From contig JAHEFU010000180.1 of assembly GCA_024645305.1 (NCBI GenBank), positions 1-6,106 of the forward strand: a DNA stretch of 6,106 bases, written 5' to 3'. This document shows, piece after piece, positions 5,318-6,106 of the stretch; the stretch's first letter is position 1, and every line of letters starts with the position of its first letter. The position numbers were made by a program, and so were the translations under genes. The DNA is from Planctomycetales bacterium. Its GTDB lineage: Bacteria > 4484-113 > JAFGCY01. A model generated the notes under the pieces. It ran no database searches. It was not told where the DNA came from and saw only the letters and a list, made by a program, of their open reading frames with translations.

Positions 5318-6106
5318 ATGCAGGATTCCGGAAAATACGAAGGGCCCGATCCGCTCGGGGACAGTGACAATGCGACACCGGACTATGGACGGCCCGACCC
5401 GCTTAATCCGCTCGGTGTAGTGCGCTCTGATGATTCTCGCTCGCCGCAGCATGACAGTGCCGGTGGGGCCTTCGGTTCCAGCTCATCGGGTCCGGTGGAC
5501 CTGAAGAACCCGGATATCACCACCCGACCGGACCTTCCAAGCGGATCCATCGGCCAGCCCGTGCACACCCAGCGTGCAGCTGAAGCCCTGTGCCGGGAGA
5601 TCGCCAAGGCGGTTGTCGGCCAGGACGAGGTGATTGAGCTGATGCTGACAACGGTGTTCGCCGGTGGGCATCTGCTGTTTGAGGGCGTGCCCGGCCTGGC
5701 CAAGACCCTGCTGGTGAAATGCCTGGCCCGCGCCCTGGGCGGCGAGTTCAGCCGGATCCAGTTCACCCCCGACCTGCTGCCCAGTGACATCACGGGCACG
5801 AGCATCTACGACATGAATGAACGCAACTTCTCCTTCCGCAAGGGGCCGATCTTCGGCGACTTCGTGCTGGCGGATGAAGTGAACCGCACCCCGCCCAAGA
5901 CCCAGGCCGCCCTGCTGGAGGCCATGGAGGAGCGCCAGGTGACGGTGGACGGCACGACCTACGCCCTGCCCTCCCACTTCACCGTGTTCGCCACCCAGAA
6001 CCCCGTGGAGTATGAGGGAACCTATCCCCTGCCCGAAGCGCAGCTGGACCGCTTCCTGCTGAAGGTGAACATTGACTACCCGCAGGAGGACCACGAGCGC
6101 AGCATC
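5318..6106 (+). CDS. MoxR-family AAA+ ATPase with N-terminal extension, 3' partial
   Basis: 263 residues are visible and the frame is open to the right edge. MoxR AAA+ ATPases act as chaperone-like motors, usually together with von Willebrand factor A and DUF58 proteins encoded beside them, in maturation of metalloenzymes or envelope and stress functions. The core starts at about residue 85 (TQRAAEALCREIAKAVVGQDEVI). It has Walker A GVPGLAKT (123-130, K129), Walker B FVLADEVNR (182-190), the family signature PPKTQAALLEAMEERQVT (192-209), sensor 1 FATQNP (224-229) and EAQLDRFLL (240-248) with the putative arginine finger R246. Residues 1-80 are a polar, Pro/Asp/Ser-rich extension absent from typical MoxR proteins, with PDPL repeated at 10-13 and 26-29. 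ATG 5318 was chosen as the first in-frame start; it has no Shine-Dalgarno. GTG codons at residues 60 or 82 are alternatives that would drop most of the extension. The missing C-terminus should hold the AAA lid domain. Confidence 0.93.
   Translation, partial: MQDSGKYEGPDPLGDSDNATPDYGRPDPLNPLGVVRSDDSRSPQHDSAGGAFGSSSSGPVDLKNPDITTRPDLPSGSIGQPVHTQRAAEALCREIAKAVVGQDEVIELMLTTVFAGGHLLFEGVPGLAKTLLVKCLARALGGEFSRIQFTPDLLPSDITGTSIYDMNERNFSFRKGPIFGDFVLADEVNRTPPKTQAALLEAMEERQVTVDGTTYALPSHFTVFATQNPVEYEGTYPLPEAQLDRFLLKVNIDYPQEDHERSI

Noticed and set aside
5483..6094. Minus-strand frames (203 and 140 codons) over the MoxR gene
   Set aside because: Both are opposite the Walker A, Walker B and sensor motifs of the AAA+ core, whose plus-strand frame is intact to the window edge.

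Overview
The window is chromosomal DNA from a GC-rich bacterium. It holds five protein-coding genes on strictly alternating strands (+, -, +, -, +). The first gene is cut by the left edge and the last by the right edge. Four products are recognised with confidence: FolK, an RqcH/NFACT protein, TrmFO and a MoxR-family AAA+ ATPase. The fifth ends in a formylglycine-generating-enzyme-like (FGE/SUMF1) domain. TrmFO (the folate-dependent tRNA m5U54 enzyme) instead of TrmA, together with RqcH, argues against an enterobacterial host. The sequence alone does not let me name the phylum.

Layout. Positions 2-1510 (+) encode the C-terminal 502 residues of a protein with a long acidic Ala/Glu/Pro-rich stretch followed by an FGE-like domain that lacks the catalytic cysteines. 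folK (1514-2044, -) converges on it with 3 bases between the stop codons. rqcH (2084-3715, +) diverges from folK with 39 bases between the start codons. A 157-base convergent intergenic region (3716-3872) holds a G/T-rich short tandem repeat and two GC-rich hairpins in inverted orientation, similar in form to REP elements. trmFO (3873-5216, -) follows. It diverges from a MoxR-family ATPase gene (5318 to the right edge, +) across 101 bases.

Functional picture. Most of the content is housekeeping: folate synthesis (FolK), a tRNA methylation that consumes a folate cofactor (TrmFO), and rescue of stalled large ribosomal subunits (RqcH). The MoxR gene is probably the first of an operon that continues to the right. 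No new multi-gene system is evident. The most unusual signals lie in the control regions. The folK/rqcH gap carries mirror-image TATCAT hexamers, each placed so that the predicted transcription start falls on the first base of the start codon, which suggests leaderless mRNAs on both sides. The trmFO/MoxR gap has a similar but weaker arrangement. The FGE-like pseudo-enzyme and the repeat-filled convergent region are the other points worth checking.
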